This document shows positions 50,215 through 60,178 of a stretch of DNA of 64,000 nucleotides, in pieces. The stretch is from Pandoraea nosoerga. Its GTDB lineage: Bacteria; Pseudomonadota; Gammaproteobacteria; Burkholderiales; Burkholderiaceae. The number at the start of each line of letters is the position of its first letter. The stretch's first letter is position 1. The notes beneath the pieces are model-generated. The model searched no databases. It was not told the DNA's origin and saw only the letters and a list, made by a program, of their open reading frames with translations. The stretch covers positions 62,001 through 126,000 of the forward strand of contig NZ_CABPSC010000001.1 of assembly GCF_902459585.1 (NCBI RefSeq). The letters run 5' to 3'. The position numbers and the translations under genes are program-made.

Positions 50215-52524
50215 TCAATATGTCCGACCCAGCTGGAAGTAGAGATTGTTGCGCCCGCCAGGCGCGAGCGCGACGCCCAGATAGATTGGCCCGAAGGCCG
50301 TGGTGAGCGCCGTAAAGAGCGTCGCGCTGCGCTTGAGCGAGCCGCGGCCGAAGCCCGTGCCGAAGTCCCACACGTTGCCCGCTTCGAGACTCATCCCAAC
50401 GAACAGGCGCCGGATCGGCGAGGCGGTGAAGGTGGCGATCTGGTTCATGTAGGTCACCTGCCCGTACAGCATGGACGCCCCCGAGAGTTGATCGGCCGCG
50501 TAGGCAGACAGATGCTGGAAGCCGCCCAGTGTGAAGCCGAGCGGATTGGCGAGGTTCGGGCCGCCGAAGGTGTTGCCGGCCTCGAGGCTCGCGCTGATCG
50601 TGTGCCGGCCGAAGCTCGCCGCACCGAGCGCCTTGCCGTAGACCTCGGTCGTCTTCTGGTCGGCGGACACCAGCGACTGCTCGGCGCGCATCTCGAGGAA
50701 ATAGCCGCGGCGCGGAAATTGCGGGTCGTCCAGCTGATCGATGAGCAGCCGTGCGCGGGCGCTGAGCTGGCGGCCGTAGATGTCCGGGAACAGCAGACCG
50801 CGCGGCACGTCGTTGTCGTCCGTGATCGGCAAGTTGAACTGCGGCGTGGCGTTCGCATGCGTGTAGGCGACGCCGAGGCGGAACTCGCCGTAGTGCGAGA
50901 GCGGAATGCCGAAATCGACGCCGGCCCGCTCGGAGGTGATCCGATATCGCGTGACTCGCACGTCGCCCGAATCGTCGTAGACGTTGGCGTGGCGCCGCTG
51001 CACCTCGACATATGGCGCGACATACGCGCCCCACGCGTTGAGCACCGGTTGGCGCAACTCCATGTGCAGATTGAGCAGATCGCTGCCGATGGTGCTGTCG
51101 ACGCGCGCTTCGAGCCCGTTCTGCGTGAGCCACGGACGGCGATAGCCGACGTGCATCCGGAAGTTGCCTTCCTCCTTGCTCGTCGCCGACAGCCCGAGCC
51201 CGAACAGCAGGAAGTTCGGCCCCCAGCGCTTTTCCTGCGCATCGATGACGAGCGTGTTCTGCCCGCTCTCATCCACGAGCTGCTGCGTAACGCTCTCGAA
51301 ATCGCCCTGATTGGACAGCGCGATCAGGTCCTTGTTGATTTGCGAGGGATCGTAGACGTCGCCCTCCTTTACGTGCACGGCGCGTCTGATCTTCTCCGGC
51401 GAGACCACGCCCCGCGAGCGAATCTCGACCTTCGCAATGCGCGGCGCCGGCAGGCCCGGCGACCGGCGAGCCTCGTGCGCTTCGCGCCACGCGGCGTAGT
51501 CGGCCGGGGACACCGCGAGGTGCCGCAACTGGGGCAGCGCGGCTCGCGTGGCGGCCACGCCTGCGTCGATCGCGCGCCCCGCGTCCTGGAAGTCCGCGAA
51601 CGTCAGATTGCCGAGATCGGGCTGGATCAGCACGTCGCCGGCATTGAGCTTGTCGCGCTGGCGGGCCACGTTCTGCCGGATCAGAATGCCGATCATCTGC
51701 TGCATCACGTCGGCGGGCGAGGCCAGCGCGTCGAGCGGACGCAGCCGGGAACCGATGTCGACGGCGATGATGATATCGGCGCCCATCTCACGCGCCGTCT
51801 CGACGGGCAGATTGCTGACGATGCCGCCGTCGACCAGCGTGCGCCCATCGACCTCGGCTGGCGAGAATAGTCCGGGCAGCGCCATGCTCGCCCGAATCGC
51901 CTGCGAGAGCGAACCGTGATCGAGCACGACCATCTCGCCGGTGCGCAGGTCCGTGGCGATGGCGCGAAACGGAATCGGCAGGCTGTCGAACTTCACCCTG
52001 CCGGCAAACCGGGCCGTCCAGTCCTGCAGCAGCGCCTGCAGACGATTGCCCTGCACGAGGCCGGCCGGCAGTTGAAAGCCGTTGTTGCCGAAGCCGAGCG
52101 AGAAGCTGTTGACGTAATAGCGCTGGTCCTCGCGCTCGGACTGCGGCAGATCACTGCGCTCCACGATATCGAACGCGATGTCGGCCAGATTGATGTTCTC
52201 GAGCCGGTGGCGCATGTCGCCAGCGCTCATGCCGCTCGCGTAAAGCCCCCCAACGATGGCGCCCATGCTGGCCGCGGCGATGCAGTCGACAGGGATACGG
52301 TTTTCCTCCAGCACCTGGAGCACGCCGAGGTGGGCATACCCGCGCGCTCCGCCGCCGGACAGCACGAGGCCGATCGAGGGGCGCTTCGCGCCGGTGTCGG
52401 CGGCGCCGGCGGGTCGGCATGCGCCGGCATACACCGCACCGGTGGTGAGGAGAACGGTAATCAGGCTTGCCGACAGACAGGTGCAGACGCGGGCCAACCT
52501 GTCCATGCCGTGGTGACGAATCAT
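50215..52524 (-). CDS. Patatin-like phospholipase with BamA-type barrel (type Vd secretion, PlpD-like)
   Basis: 769-residue exported protein: signal peptide (1-33, CTCLSASLITVLLTTGAVYAGA), patatin catalytic domain (about 50-330), a POTRA-like domain (about 350-420) and an outer-membrane barrel (about 430-769, ending FQLGRTY). Catalytic features: oxyanion loop GGGARG (57-62), nucleophile S86 and the dyad aspartate D232 in VDGG. The nucleophile elbow reads A84-A-S-M-G rather than the usual G-x-S-x-G. It resembles PlpD of Pseudomonas, in which the barrel secretes the lipase domain. It is convergent with the kinase gene. Confidence 0.9.
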   Translation of the reverse strand: MIRHHGMDRLARVCTCLSASLITVLLTTGAVYAGACRPAGAADTGAKRPSIGLVLSGGGARGYAHLGVLQVLEENRIPVDCIAAASMGAIVGGLYASGMSAGDMRHRLENINLADIAFDIVERSDLPQSEREDQRYYVNSFSLGFGNNGFQLPAGLVQGNRLQALLQDWTARFAGRVKFDSLPIPFRAIATDLRTGEMVVLDHGSLSQAIRASMALPGLFSPAEVDGRTLVDGGIVSNLPVETAREMGADIIIAVDIGSRLRPLDALASPADVMQQMIGILIRQNVARQRDKLNAGDVLIQPDLGNLTFADFQDAGRAIDAGVAATRAALPQLRHLAVSPADYAAWREAHEARRSPGLPAPRIAKVEIRSRGVVSPEKIRRAVHVKEGDVYDPSQINKDLIALSNQGDFESVTQQLVDESGQNTLVIDAQEKRWGPNFLLFGLGLSATSKEEGNFRMHVGYRRPWLTQNGLEARVDSTIGSDLLNLHMELRQPVLNAWGAYVAPYVEVQRRHANVYDDSGDVRVTRYRITSERAGVDFGIPLSHYGEFRLGVAYTHANATPQFNLPITDDNDVPRGLLFPDIYGRQLSARARLLIDQLDDPQFPRRGYFLEMRAEQSLVSADQKTTEVYGKALGAASFGRHTISASLEAGNTFGGPNLANPLGFTLGGFQHLSAYAADQLSGASMLYGQVTYMNQIATFTASPIRRLFVGMSLEAGNVWDFGTGFGRGSLKRSATLFTALTTAFGPIYLGVALAPGGRNNLYFQLGRTY

Positions 52525-52887
52525 CGACTGCGCGGGGCTGAAAAAACGAAGAGATTACCAGTTTTCCAAACCCTTTCCTTCGTGCTCCCAACGACACGAG
52601 ATCCTTGATTTTGCGCTTGATTTCCCGATGGAATTCGGCGCCGCCTGAAGGCTTCGCGCTCCGCTGCCCCCACAGGCACGGCGTGGCGCCCCCCCGGCTT
52701 TTGCGTCCGGTCCGGCAAGGCGCCGCCGCGAGCGAGCCGCCGATCGGCAGGCGAATCGCGGCGGCAGGACGTATCCCCGCGCGCGCGTGTTTGCCCTGTT
52801 CCGCCCGCAAGCCTCGAATCTGTATCTGTTGCCGCCCGCGCCCGGCCCCTAGAATCGAGCTCATCGACCTACCTTTCGAGGTTTCGC
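52525..52887. other. 363-bp divergent intergenic region
   Basis: The gap lies between the divergent patatin gene (start 52524) and the GST gene (start 52888) and should hold both promoters. Open frames within it run into neighbouring genes as shadows. No clear operator or RNA gene was seen. Confidence 0.5.
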
Positions 52888-53517
52888 ATGCTCCGCATTC
52901 TCGGCCGGCCCAATTCCATCAACGTGCGCAAGGTGCTGTGGCTCTGTCACGAACTCGGCATTGCGTTCGACAACGAGCCGTGGGGGGATGGCGATGCCTC
53001 ACGCAGGCTCGACGCCCCCGCCTTCACCGCGCTCAATCCCAACAGGATGGTGCCGGTGATCGACGATGACGGTTTCGTCATGTGGGAATCGAATAGCATC
53101 CTGCGTTATCTCGCCGCGTCGCGCGAGCGCACGGACCTCTACCCGGGCGCCCCGCGCGAACGTGCGCGAGTCGACCAATGGGTCGATTGGCAGGCGTCCG
53201 ATCTGAACGCGGCGTGGCGCTATCCGTTCAAGTCCCTGGTGCGGCGTATGCCCGGCTACGACGACGCCGGCACGCTTGCCGCCGATATCGCCGGCTGGAC
53301 GGCCCTCATGCGCGTGCTCGACGCGCAACTGCAGGCGACGCAGGCCTTCGTCAGCGGCGAGGCGTTCACGCTGGCGGACATCCCTATCGGTCTGTCCGTG
53401 CATCGCTGGTTCAGCACGCCGATCGACCACCCGCGCATGGAAGGCGTGTCGTCGTACTACGAGCGTCTTTGCGCGCGCGAAGGCTTCCGTCGGTTCGGCC
53501 GCAACGGCATGCCCTGA
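52888..53517 (+). CDS. Glutathione S-transferase family protein
   Basis: 209-residue protein with a thioredoxin-like N-terminal GST domain (LRILGRPNSINVRKVLWLCHELGIAFD; VPVIDDDGFVMWESNSILRYL, with the glutathione-binding ES pair in WESNSI) and an all-helical C-terminal domain (FTLADIPIGLSVHRW). The LxRPNSxNVRKV start is typical of the bacterial GST branch close to theta class. Convergent with the MocR gene; function unspecified. Confidence 0.9.
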   Translation: MLRILGRPNSINVRKVLWLCHELGIAFDNEPWGDGDASRRLDAPAFTALNPNRMVPVIDDDGFVMWESNSILRYLAASRERTDLYPGAPRERARVDQWVDWQASDLNAAWRYPFKSLVRRMPGYDDAGTLAADIAGWTALMRVLDAQLQATQAFVSGEAFTLADIPIGLSVHRWFSTPIDHPRMEGVSSYYERLCAREGFRRFGRNGMP

Positions 53518-53547
53518 GGTACGCTCGCCCCCGGGGGCCGGCGGCAC

Positions 53548-55098
53548 TCACGACGCCGGGCGCCCCGCCTCCGCCAATGTCTCGCGCAACACGTCGGCGA
53601 GCGCAATGACGCCCGCCTCGATATGCTCGAGCCGTATCGAGGAAAAGCCGAGCCGGAACATGTTGCGCGGGGGGGCGTCGCCCATAAAGAACACGTCGCC
53701 CGGCTCGATCAGAATGCCGCGCGACTTCGCGCGCGCCGCCAGCACGTTGGCGTTGAGCGCCTGCGGGCCGCGCACCCAGCACGACGCGCCGCCTTTCACA
53801 TGCACGAACGACACTTCGGGCAGATGCGCCGCAAGCGCCTCGCTCAGTACCTCCGCGCGTCTCGCATAGGTGTCCGCCAGACGGCGCAGCAGCGCGTCGT
53901 GATGCCCCAGCGCCAGGAACATCGAGAACGAACGCTGGATGAACGCCGACGGGTGCCGGATCATCAGCCGGCGCAACGCCCGCAATTCCGCCACAAGCGC
54001 GGCCGGCGCGACGATGTAGCCCAGCCGCAGGCCCGGCGCGAACGACTTCGACAGACTGCCGATGTAGATGACGCGATCGCTGCGATCCAGGCTCTTGAGC
54101 GCCGGGATCGGAATGTCGGAATAGCTGTTCTCGCTCTCGTAATCGTCCTCGATCAGCACGAAGTCGTCGGTCTCGGCACGGCGCAGCAACGCCTCGCGAT
54201 GCGCAAGCGGCATGGTGGTCGTGGTCGGGCACTGGTGCGACGGCGTCACGTACACGTAGTCGCACTGCGACAGACGCTCGTCGACCGGCACGCCATGCTC
54301 GTCCACGGGCAGGCCGATCAGCTTCGGCGTGCGCATTGCGAAAATATTGCGCGCGTCGGGATAGCCGGGGTCCTCGATACCGACGGTCGTGCGTGCCCCG
54401 ACGAGCAGATCGGCGAGCAGATAGAGCGCCTGCTGCGCGCCATTGGTGAGCACGATCTCATCGGCGTCGGCCCACACGCCGCGGCGCGGCAGTACGCGCG
54501 TGCGGATCTGCTGGATCAGCGTCTCGTCGTCGCGCGCGATCATGTCCGGCGCCCAGTCGCGAATCTCCATGACGGTAAGCGCCTTGTGGCAGCATTCGCG
54601 CCAGTCCGCCGTGGGGAACATGGTCGGGTCGAACTGCCCGTAGATGAACGGGTACTGGTACTGCTGCCAGTCGATCGGCTTGACGATGTTGCGCTGCGCG
54701 GACGGCCGCACCACGTAGCGGCCCTCCCAGTCCGGCGTGAGCGGATCGAGCGGGGGCATGGCGCCGGGCGCGGCTGCGCGGGGCGCTGACGCGGACGTGT
54801 TCTGCGTGCCCACGCGAGGCGCCAGAATGTCGCCATTCACGAAATACCCGCGCCGCTCGCGCGCGATCAGGTAACCCTCGTCGACCAGTTGCTGGTAGGC
54901 CAGCACCACCGTGTTGCGCGCCACGCCCAGCCCTTCGGCCAACTCGCGCGACGACGGCACCGCCGCGCCGCGCATGAGACGCTCGTCCAGGATCGCCGAG
55001 ACGAGCATCTGGCGAATCTGGCTCTGCAATCCCATGCCCGCGCGCGCCGACATCAGAAACAACTGGTTCCACATCGCCGCAGAAATCCGGCTCGACAT
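53548..55098 (-). CDS. tauR: TauR-like MocR regulator
   Basis: 516-residue MocR regulator: GntR head (LQSQIRQMLVSAILDERLMRGAAVPSSRELAEGLGVARNTVVLAYQQL) and aminotransferase-like domain, PLP lysine in YIGSLSKSFAPGLRLGY. Its N-terminal MSSRISAAMWNQLF and length resemble TauR, an activator of taurine utilisation. It is divergent from tauABC-like genes, with a perfect 9-bp inverted repeat between. I use the ATG at 55098, after GAGGGG; a GTG 21 bases earlier is also in frame. Confidence 0.88.
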   Translation of the reverse strand: MSSRISAAMWNQLFLMSARAGMGLQSQIRQMLVSAILDERLMRGAAVPSSRELAEGLGVARNTVVLAYQQLVDEGYLIARERRGYFVNGDILAPRVGTQNTSASAPRAAAPGAMPPLDPLTPDWEGRYVVRPSAQRNIVKPIDWQQYQYPFIYGQFDPTMFPTADWRECCHKALTVMEIRDWAPDMIARDDETLIQQIRTRVLPRRGVWADADEIVLTNGAQQALYLLADLLVGARTTVGIEDPGYPDARNIFAMRTPKLIGLPVDEHGVPVDERLSQCDYVYVTPSHQCPTTTTMPLAHREALLRRAETDDFVLIEDDYESENSYSDIPIPALKSLDRSDRVIYIGSLSKSFAPGLRLGYIVAPAALVAELRALRRLMIRHPSAFIQRSFSMFLALGHHDALLRRLADTYARRAEVLSEALAAHLPEVSFVHVKGGASCWVRGPQALNANVLAARAKSRGILIEPGDVFFMGDAPPRNMFRLGFSSIRLEHIEAGVIALADVLRETLAEAGRPAS

Positions 55099-55249
55099 TG
55101 CGTCCCCTCGTCTTGTCACTTCCAGAACGTCAATTATTACTCATCAGACGGTGACGTTAATTCCGAATTCGGGTTTATCCGCAGTCGTGGAAATCCAGGG
55201 CCGAATCGAGCATTCATGCGGTTTGCAAGGCCATTCCGGGGGATCTGGA

Positions 55250-55280
55250 CCAGTTGGCATCATCAAATGCGGCCAACTGG
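55250..55280. promoter_or_regulatory. Candidate TauR operator
   Basis: CCAGTTGGC (55250-55258) and GCCAACTGG (55272-55280) form a perfect 9-bp inverted repeat with a 13-bp spacer, in the 296-bp gap between the divergent regulator and transporter genes. CTGGAC and CTGGCT sequences at its edges resemble the CTGGAC core known for TauR sites in other bacteria. Inferred. Confidence 0.6.
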
Positions 55281-55394
55281 CTCTAACGAACAAAAAGACG
55301 CGCGGCAATGATGCAGTCACTTGGCGCCGATTCGTAACCCCTGGTGCGTCAAACCCTCGCGTTCCACCGACAACTTACCGATTAGAGGTGAACC

Positions 55395-56453
55395 ATGAAT
55401 GCAATTCCGAACCGGCTGCGACGGGTGTTCGCCGCCACGGCGCTGGCGGCAGCCGCGCTGCCCGTGGCCCTCGCCTCGGCGTTGATGCTGCCTGCGCCGG
55501 CCCGGGCGCAGGAAAAGGAGGTGACGATCGCGTACCAGCAGATCGTCGACCCGTGGCTGGTGTCCATCGCGAGCGGTGAATTCGAAAAGGCGACCGGCTA
55601 CAAGATCCACTGGCGCCAGTTCGAGTCGGGGGCAAAGGTGGCCACGGCGCTCGCGTCGGGCGACATCAAGATCGGCGTGCTGGGCTCGAGCCCGATGGCG
55701 GCGGCCGTCTCGCAAGGGCTTGACCTGCAGCTGTTCTGGATTCTCGACGACATCAACAAAGCCGAGGCGATGGTCGTGCGCAACGCATCGAACATCAAGG
55801 GGCCGGCCGACCTCAAGGGCAAGAAGATCGGCGTGCCGTTCGTCTCCACCACGCACTACCACACGATGTTCGCGCTGCAGCAGTGGGGCATCAAGCCGAA
55901 CGAGGTCACGGTGCTCAACATGCAGCCGAACCAGATCGTGGCGGCATGGGAGCGCGGCGACATCGATGCGGCCTATGTATGGGATCCGGCGCTCGCCCAG
56001 ATCAAGCAGAGCGGCCATGTGCTGATCACCTCGGGCGAACTGTCGAAACAGGGCAAGCCGACATTTGACGGCATCGCGGTCGATCGCAAATGGGGCGAGG
56101 CGAACGCCGAGTTCATGGCGAAGTTCGTCAAGGTGATTGCGGACGCCGACGCCGCCTACCGTCAGAACCAGGCCGCCTGGACCGCGGCGTCGCCGCAGGT
56201 CAAGGCCATCGTGAAGATGATCGGCGGCAAGCCGGAGGACGTCCCCGGCGCACTCTCGCTGTACGCCTATCCGTCGGCGCAGCAACAGGCGTCGGCCGAA
56301 TGGCTCGGGGGCGGCAAGGACAGCCGTGCGGCCAAGGCGCTCAAGGACACGGCCGAGTTCCTCAAGGGCCAGCAGAAAATCAACGCCGTCAAGGCCGATT
56401 ACGCGCCATACGTGACCTCGCGCTACGTCGACGCCGCACTGAAACTGAAGTAA
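55395..56453 (+). CDS. tauA: Taurine-type ABC transporter substrate-binding protein
   Basis: 352-residue periplasmic protein with a signal peptide (about 1-36, ending ARAQE) and the TauA pattern: [87 protein letters not shown]. The start at 55395 follows an AGAGGTGAACC site. First gene of tauABC. Confidence 0.92.
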   Translation: MNAIPNRLRRVFAATALAAAALPVALASALMLPAPARAQEKEVTIAYQQIVDPWLVSIASGEFEKATGYKIHWRQFESGAKVATALASGDIKIGVLGSSPMAAAVSQGLDLQLFWILDDINKAEAMVVRNASNIKGPADLKGKKIGVPFVSTTHYHTMFALQQWGIKPNEVTVLNMQPNQIVAAWERGDIDAAYVWDPALAQIKQSGHVLITSGELSKQGKPTFDGIAVDRKWGEANAEFMAKFVKVIADADAAYRQNQAAWTAASPQVKAIVKMIGGKPEDVPGALSLYAYPSAQQQASAEWLGGGKDSRAAKALKDTAEFLKGQQKINAVKADYAPYVTSRYVDAALKLK

Positions 56454-56536
56454 GCCGTGCCGGGGCCGCTACGCCGGAGCGTATTCGCCGGCGCGGCAGC
56501 CCTCCCCGATCGCAGGATCGACAGGAGAAGGGCTTC

Positions 56537-57361
56537 ATGGAACAACTCATCGTCAACGACGTCAGCGTCGTATATCCCGGCCGGCGTCCCGGCGAGCAGG
56601 TGCAGGCGCTCGCGCACGTCGATCTGACCATCGCGCCCGGGGACTTCGTGGTGGCGCTCGGCGCCTCGGGCTGCGGCAAGACCACGCTGCTCAGTCTGAT
56701 GGCCGGCTTCATCGCCCCCACGTCCGGCGAACTGCTCCTGGGGGACGCCCCCATCGAAGGCCCGGGCGCCGATCGCGGCGTGGTGTTCCAGAAGCACGCA
56801 CTGCTGCCCTGGCTCAATGTGATGGAGAACACCGAATTCGGTCTCAAGCTGCAAGGCGTGCCGAAGACCGAGCGACGCGCCCGCGCCGCGCGCAACCTCG
56901 CCCTCGTCGGCCTGCAGGACTTCCACAATCACATGATCTATCAGCTCTCGGGCGGCATGCAGCAGCGCGTCGGGATCGCGCGGGCGCTCACGTGCAACCC
57001 GTCGATGCTGCTCATGGACGAGCCGATGGCCGCGCTCGACGCGCTCACGCGCGAGACCATCCAGGAATTGCTGCTCGACGTGTGGCGCGAGACCGGCAAG
57101 ATGATTTTCTTCATCACGCACAGCGTGGAGGAGGCACTCTTCCTCGCGAGCCGTCTGATCGTGATGTCTCCGCGCCCGGGGCGCATCACGCACACCTACG
57201 AACTCGACTTCAACAAGCGCTATCTCGAGTGCCGCGACGCGCGCGCCATCAAGTCGAGCCCCGATTTCATCGCGATGCGCGAAACCGTGCTCAGCATCAT
57301 CTACGGCGACGAGCGCGCCGGCCAGGCGACAGCGCCGGCCGCCGGTGCGGTCGCCGCCTGA
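56537..57361 (+). CDS. tauB: Taurine-type ABC transporter ATP-binding protein
   Basis: 274-residue ATPase. Walker A GASGCGKT (42-49), Q-loop [12 protein letters not shown], signature [15 protein letters not shown], Walker [13 protein letters not shown] and switch FITHSVEEA are present. LPWLNV and [13 protein letters not shown] agree with TauB. Follows tauA after 83 bp. Confidence 0.94.
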   Translation: MEQLIVNDVSVVYPGRRPGEQVQALAHVDLTIAPGDFVVALGASGCGKTTLLSLMAGFIAPTSGELLLGDAPIEGPGADRGVVFQKHALLPWLNVMENTEFGLKLQGVPKTERRARAARNLALVGLQDFHNHMIYQLSGGMQQRVGIARALTCNPSMLLMDEPMAALDALTRETIQELLLDVWRETGKMIFFITHSVEEALFLASRLIVMSPRPGRITHTYELDFNKRYLECRDARAIKSSPDFIAMRETVLSIIYGDERAGQATAPAAGAVAA

Positions 57362-57386
57362 CTTACCCGCAGGAGACGTAGCCATC

Positions 57387-58319
57387 ATGATGACCAAACC
57401 TGTCGCCACCTCGCATGCGTCGCCGACCGGCGCCGCCGGCCAGCCGCCCATGTCAGCCACTACACGTGCGCGTCCCGCGCGTCAGCGCGGCGTCTTCGCG
57501 CACATGTTCGCACCACGCCCGGTCAAGGCGGGCGAATCGTTCGGCGCACCGGGCCAGGGCCCGAGCCTCGCCATCAGCATCGTCACCGTCGTCGCGTTGC
57601 TGCTGTTGTGGGTGGCGATCACCTCGTCCGGGCTCATCAAGCCGCTCTTCCTGCCGGGACCGCGCGCCATCGTGGAGAAATTCGTCCAGGTCTCGACGGA
57701 AGGCTTCGCCGGCTCGACGCTGTGGCAGCACACGCTCGCGAGCCTCTACCGCGTATTCGGCGCCTTCGCGCTCGCCTGCGTCACGGCGATTCCCGTGGGC
57801 ATTCTGATGGGTGTGTCGCGCATTGCGCGCGGCGTGTTCGACCCGCCCATCGAGTTCTACCGTCCGCTGCCGCCGCTGGCGTACCTGCCGCTCGTGATCA
57901 TCTGGTTCGGCATCGGCGAGTTCTCGAAAGTGTTCCTCATCTATCTGGCCATTTTCGCGCCGCTGGCCATCGCAGCTCGCGCCGGGGTGCGTTCGGTCTC
58001 GATGGAACAGATTCACGCGGCGTATTCGATGGGGGCATCGCCGCGTCAGATCGTCATGCACGTGATCGTGAAATCGGCGCTGCCGGAGATCTTCACGGGC
58101 ATGCGTATCGGGATCGGCGTGGGCTGGACCACGCTGGTGGCCGCCGAAATGGTGGCGGCATCGAGCGGTCTCGGTTTCATGGTGCTCAACGCGGCGGAGT
58201 TTCTCGCGTCGGACATCGTGATCATGGGGATCATCGTGATCGGCTTCTTCGCCTTCGGCTTCGATCTGATCATGCGCTATCTCGAGCGCGTGCTGGTGCC
58301 GTGGAAGGGCAAGGTTTGA
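57387..58319 (+). CDS. tauC: Taurine-type ABC transporter permease
   Basis: 310-residue permease with a longer hydrophilic N-terminus (about 60 residues, Pro/Ala/Arg-rich) than E. coli TauC, then six helices and the EAA loop IHAAYSMGASPRQIVMHVIVKSALPEIFTGMRIGIGVGWTTLVAAEM. ATG at 57387 has AGGAG 11 bases upstream. Third gene of the operon; a permease gene follows after 227 bp. Confidence 0.93.
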   Translation: MMTKPVATSHASPTGAAGQPPMSATTRARPARQRGVFAHMFAPRPVKAGESFGAPGQGPSLAISIVTVVALLLLWVAITSSGLIKPLFLPGPRAIVEKFVQVSTEGFAGSTLWQHTLASLYRVFGAFALACVTAIPVGILMGVSRIARGVFDPPIEFYRPLPPLAYLPLVIIWFGIGEFSKVFLIYLAIFAPLAIAARAGVRSVSMEQIHAAYSMGASPRQIVMHVIVKSALPEIFTGMRIGIGVGWTTLVAAEMVAASSGLGFMVLNAAEFLASDIVIMGIIVIGFFAFGFDLIMRYLERVLVPWKGKV

Positions 58320-58546
58320 CGAGGCAAGGCAAGACACAGGCGGTCCGTTGGTCATCACAAGAGACGCAGGGCGGTTCCCCCGGCCGCACCTGCGTCAAAC
58401 AAGGCATTCAGGAGGTTGTGTGGCAGTCGAGACATTGCACGGGCGGCGTGGCGTCGCTCATTTTTTCCGTTCCCCCCGGTTTTTCCGTATCCCCCAATCC
58501 CCCGACATTCTCTGCCGCGCCGCGCGCCACGTCATGGGAGGTCGCC

Positions 58547-59947
58547 ATGGCCAATCGTGACAATACGCGTTTGCAATCGAGCCTGAAGCAACGGCACATG
58601 AGCATGATCGCGCTGGGCGGCGTGATCGGCGCCGGTCTGTTCGTCGGCAGCGGCGTGGTGGTACACGCGGCCGGCCCCGCCGCGGTGCTGTCGTTTCTGA
58701 TCACGGGCGCGCTCGTCGTGCTGGTGATGCGCATGCTCGGCGAGATGGCCTGCGCGCTGCCCGCCGTGGGCTCGTTCTACGAATATGCTCGCCTGGCCTG
58801 GAACGACAAGCCCGTCGGCGGCGAGCTGGCCGGCTTTCTGACGGGATGGATGTACTGGTACTTCTGGGTGATCGTGGTCGCTGTCGAAGCGGTGGCGGGC
58901 GCCAACCTGATCCAGTTCTGGCTGCCCGACATTCCCGCATGGGCCATCAGCCTCACGCTGCTGGTCGTGCTCACGCTGACCAACCTCGTGTCGGTAGCGT
59001 CCTATGGCGAGTTCGAGTTCTGGTTCGCCTCGATCAAGGTGGCCGCCATCATCGTGTTCCTGTTCCTCGGCGCACTGTTCGTTGTCGGCATGTGGCCCGG
59101 CGCGGTCGCGAGCACCGGGCACCTGCTCTCGCACGGCGGCTTCATGCCCAACGGCATCGGTCCCGTGATGGCAGGGGCGGTCGCCGCAACGGGCTTTTAC
59201 TTCGGGGCGGAGATCGTCACGATTGCAGCGGCCGAGGCGGCCGAGCCCCAACAGGCCGTGGCGCGCGCCACGAACTCGGTGATCGGCCGCGTGCTGTTCT
59301 TCTACATCGGCTCGATCCTGCTCGTGGTGATGCTCGTGCCCTGGAATTCCGCCGGGATGGCCACGCCATACGTGAGCGCGCTCGAAGCGATGCGCATTCC
59401 CGCCGCCGCCCACATCATGAACGCCGTGGTGCTGACCGCCGTGCTCTCGGCGCTGAACTCGGGCCTGTATGCGTCGTCGCGGATGCTGTTCGCGCTGACA
59501 CGCCGCGGCGACGCGCCGCGTTCGCTGGCGAAGCTGAATTCGCGCGGCGTGCCAGTGCGGGCGATTCTGGTAGGTACGCTATTCGGCTACGTCGCGGTGG
59601 TGATGTCCTACGTTTCGCCCGACACGGTGTTCGCATTCCTCGTGAACTCCTACGGCACCGTCGCGATCTTCGTGTACGTGCTCATCGCATTCTCGCAACT
59701 GAAGCTGCGCAAGCGGCTGGAACGCGAGGCGCCGGGCAAGCTGAAGGTGCGCATGTGGGGCTTCCCGTACCTCACCTGGGTGGCGATCGTCGGCATGCTC
59801 TCCATCGTCGGCGCGATGGCGTTCATTCCGGATCAGCGCACGCCACTGGCACTCGGCGTCGTCAGCCTGACGGTCCTGCTCGTGGCGTTCACCGTTCGCT
59901 CCATCTGGCGCAAGCTGCGCGCGCCCGATCCGGAGTTCGACCTCTGA
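58547..59947 (+). CDS. GabP-like amino acid permease
   Basis: 466-residue AAT-family (APC superfamily) permease, the same length as E. coli GabP. GSLK-type start LQSSLKQRHMSMIALGGVIGAGLFVGSG, GSFYEYARLAW, SVASYGEFEFWFASIKVAAIIVFLFLGALFV, AEIVTIAAAEAAEPQQAVARATNSVI and LNSGLYASSRMLFALTRRGDAP match GabP/AnsP relatives. GGGAGG precedes the ATG. Downstream of tauABC, it may import GABA, taurine-like omega-amino acids or another amino acid. Its stop codon lies inside the first unit of a 14-bp tandem repeat. Confidence 0.9.
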   Translation: MANRDNTRLQSSLKQRHMSMIALGGVIGAGLFVGSGVVVHAAGPAAVLSFLITGALVVLVMRMLGEMACALPAVGSFYEYARLAWNDKPVGGELAGFLTGWMYWYFWVIVVAVEAVAGANLIQFWLPDIPAWAISLTLLVVLTLTNLVSVASYGEFEFWFASIKVAAIIVFLFLGALFVVGMWPGAVASTGHLLSHGGFMPNGIGPVMAGAVAATGFYFGAEIVTIAAAEAAEPQQAVARATNSVIGRVLFFYIGSILLVVMLVPWNSAGMATPYVSALEAMRIPAAAHIMNAVVLTAVLSALNSGLYASSRMLFALTRRGDAPRSLAKLNSRGVPVRAILVGTLFGYVAVVMSYVSPDTVFAFLVNSYGTVAIFVYVLIAFSQLKLRKRLEREAPGKLKVRMWGFPYLTWVAIVGMLSIVGAMAFIPDQRTPLALGVVSLTVLLVAFTVRSIWRKLRAPDPEFDL

Positions 59948-60004
59948 CGGTCGACCTCTGACGTTCGACCTCTGACGTTCGACCTCTGACGTTCGACCTC
60001 TGAC
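59935..60004. repeat. 14-bp tandem repeat spanning the permease stop codon
   Basis: Five 14-bp units GTTCGACCTCTGAC (second unit GGTCGACCTCTGAC). The first contains the end of the permease gene and its TGA, the others repeat this end in non-coding DNA. Confidence 0.9.
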
Positions 60005-60075
60005 CCACGCCGGGGCCCGCCAGGACCGCCGGCGGGCCGCCTGCGAAATCCCGCGAGGCAGATAGAGAAGCAAAA

Positions 60076-60104
60076 GCGACGGCGCCATGCCGTCGCTTTT
60101 TTTT
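60076..60104 (+). terminator. Rho-independent terminator after the permease
   Basis: GCGACGGC (60076-60083) pairs with GCCGTCGC (60089-60096), followed by eight T residues. On the minus strand the same hairpin is followed by TTTT, so it may also stop the convergent GTPase operon. Confidence 0.85.
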
Positions 60105-60178
60105 GCGGTGCTGTGCAGGGAAAGCGATCGACGTCGCCGGCGATTAACGTCACCGGCCGCCGAAGCGGACGGCCCCGG

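Noticed and set aside
53527-53538. GCCCCCGGGGGC palindrome between the GST and MocR genes
   Set aside because: Perfect palindrome but without loop or T tract, so it does not qualify as a terminator, and there is no evidence for regulation in a convergent gap.
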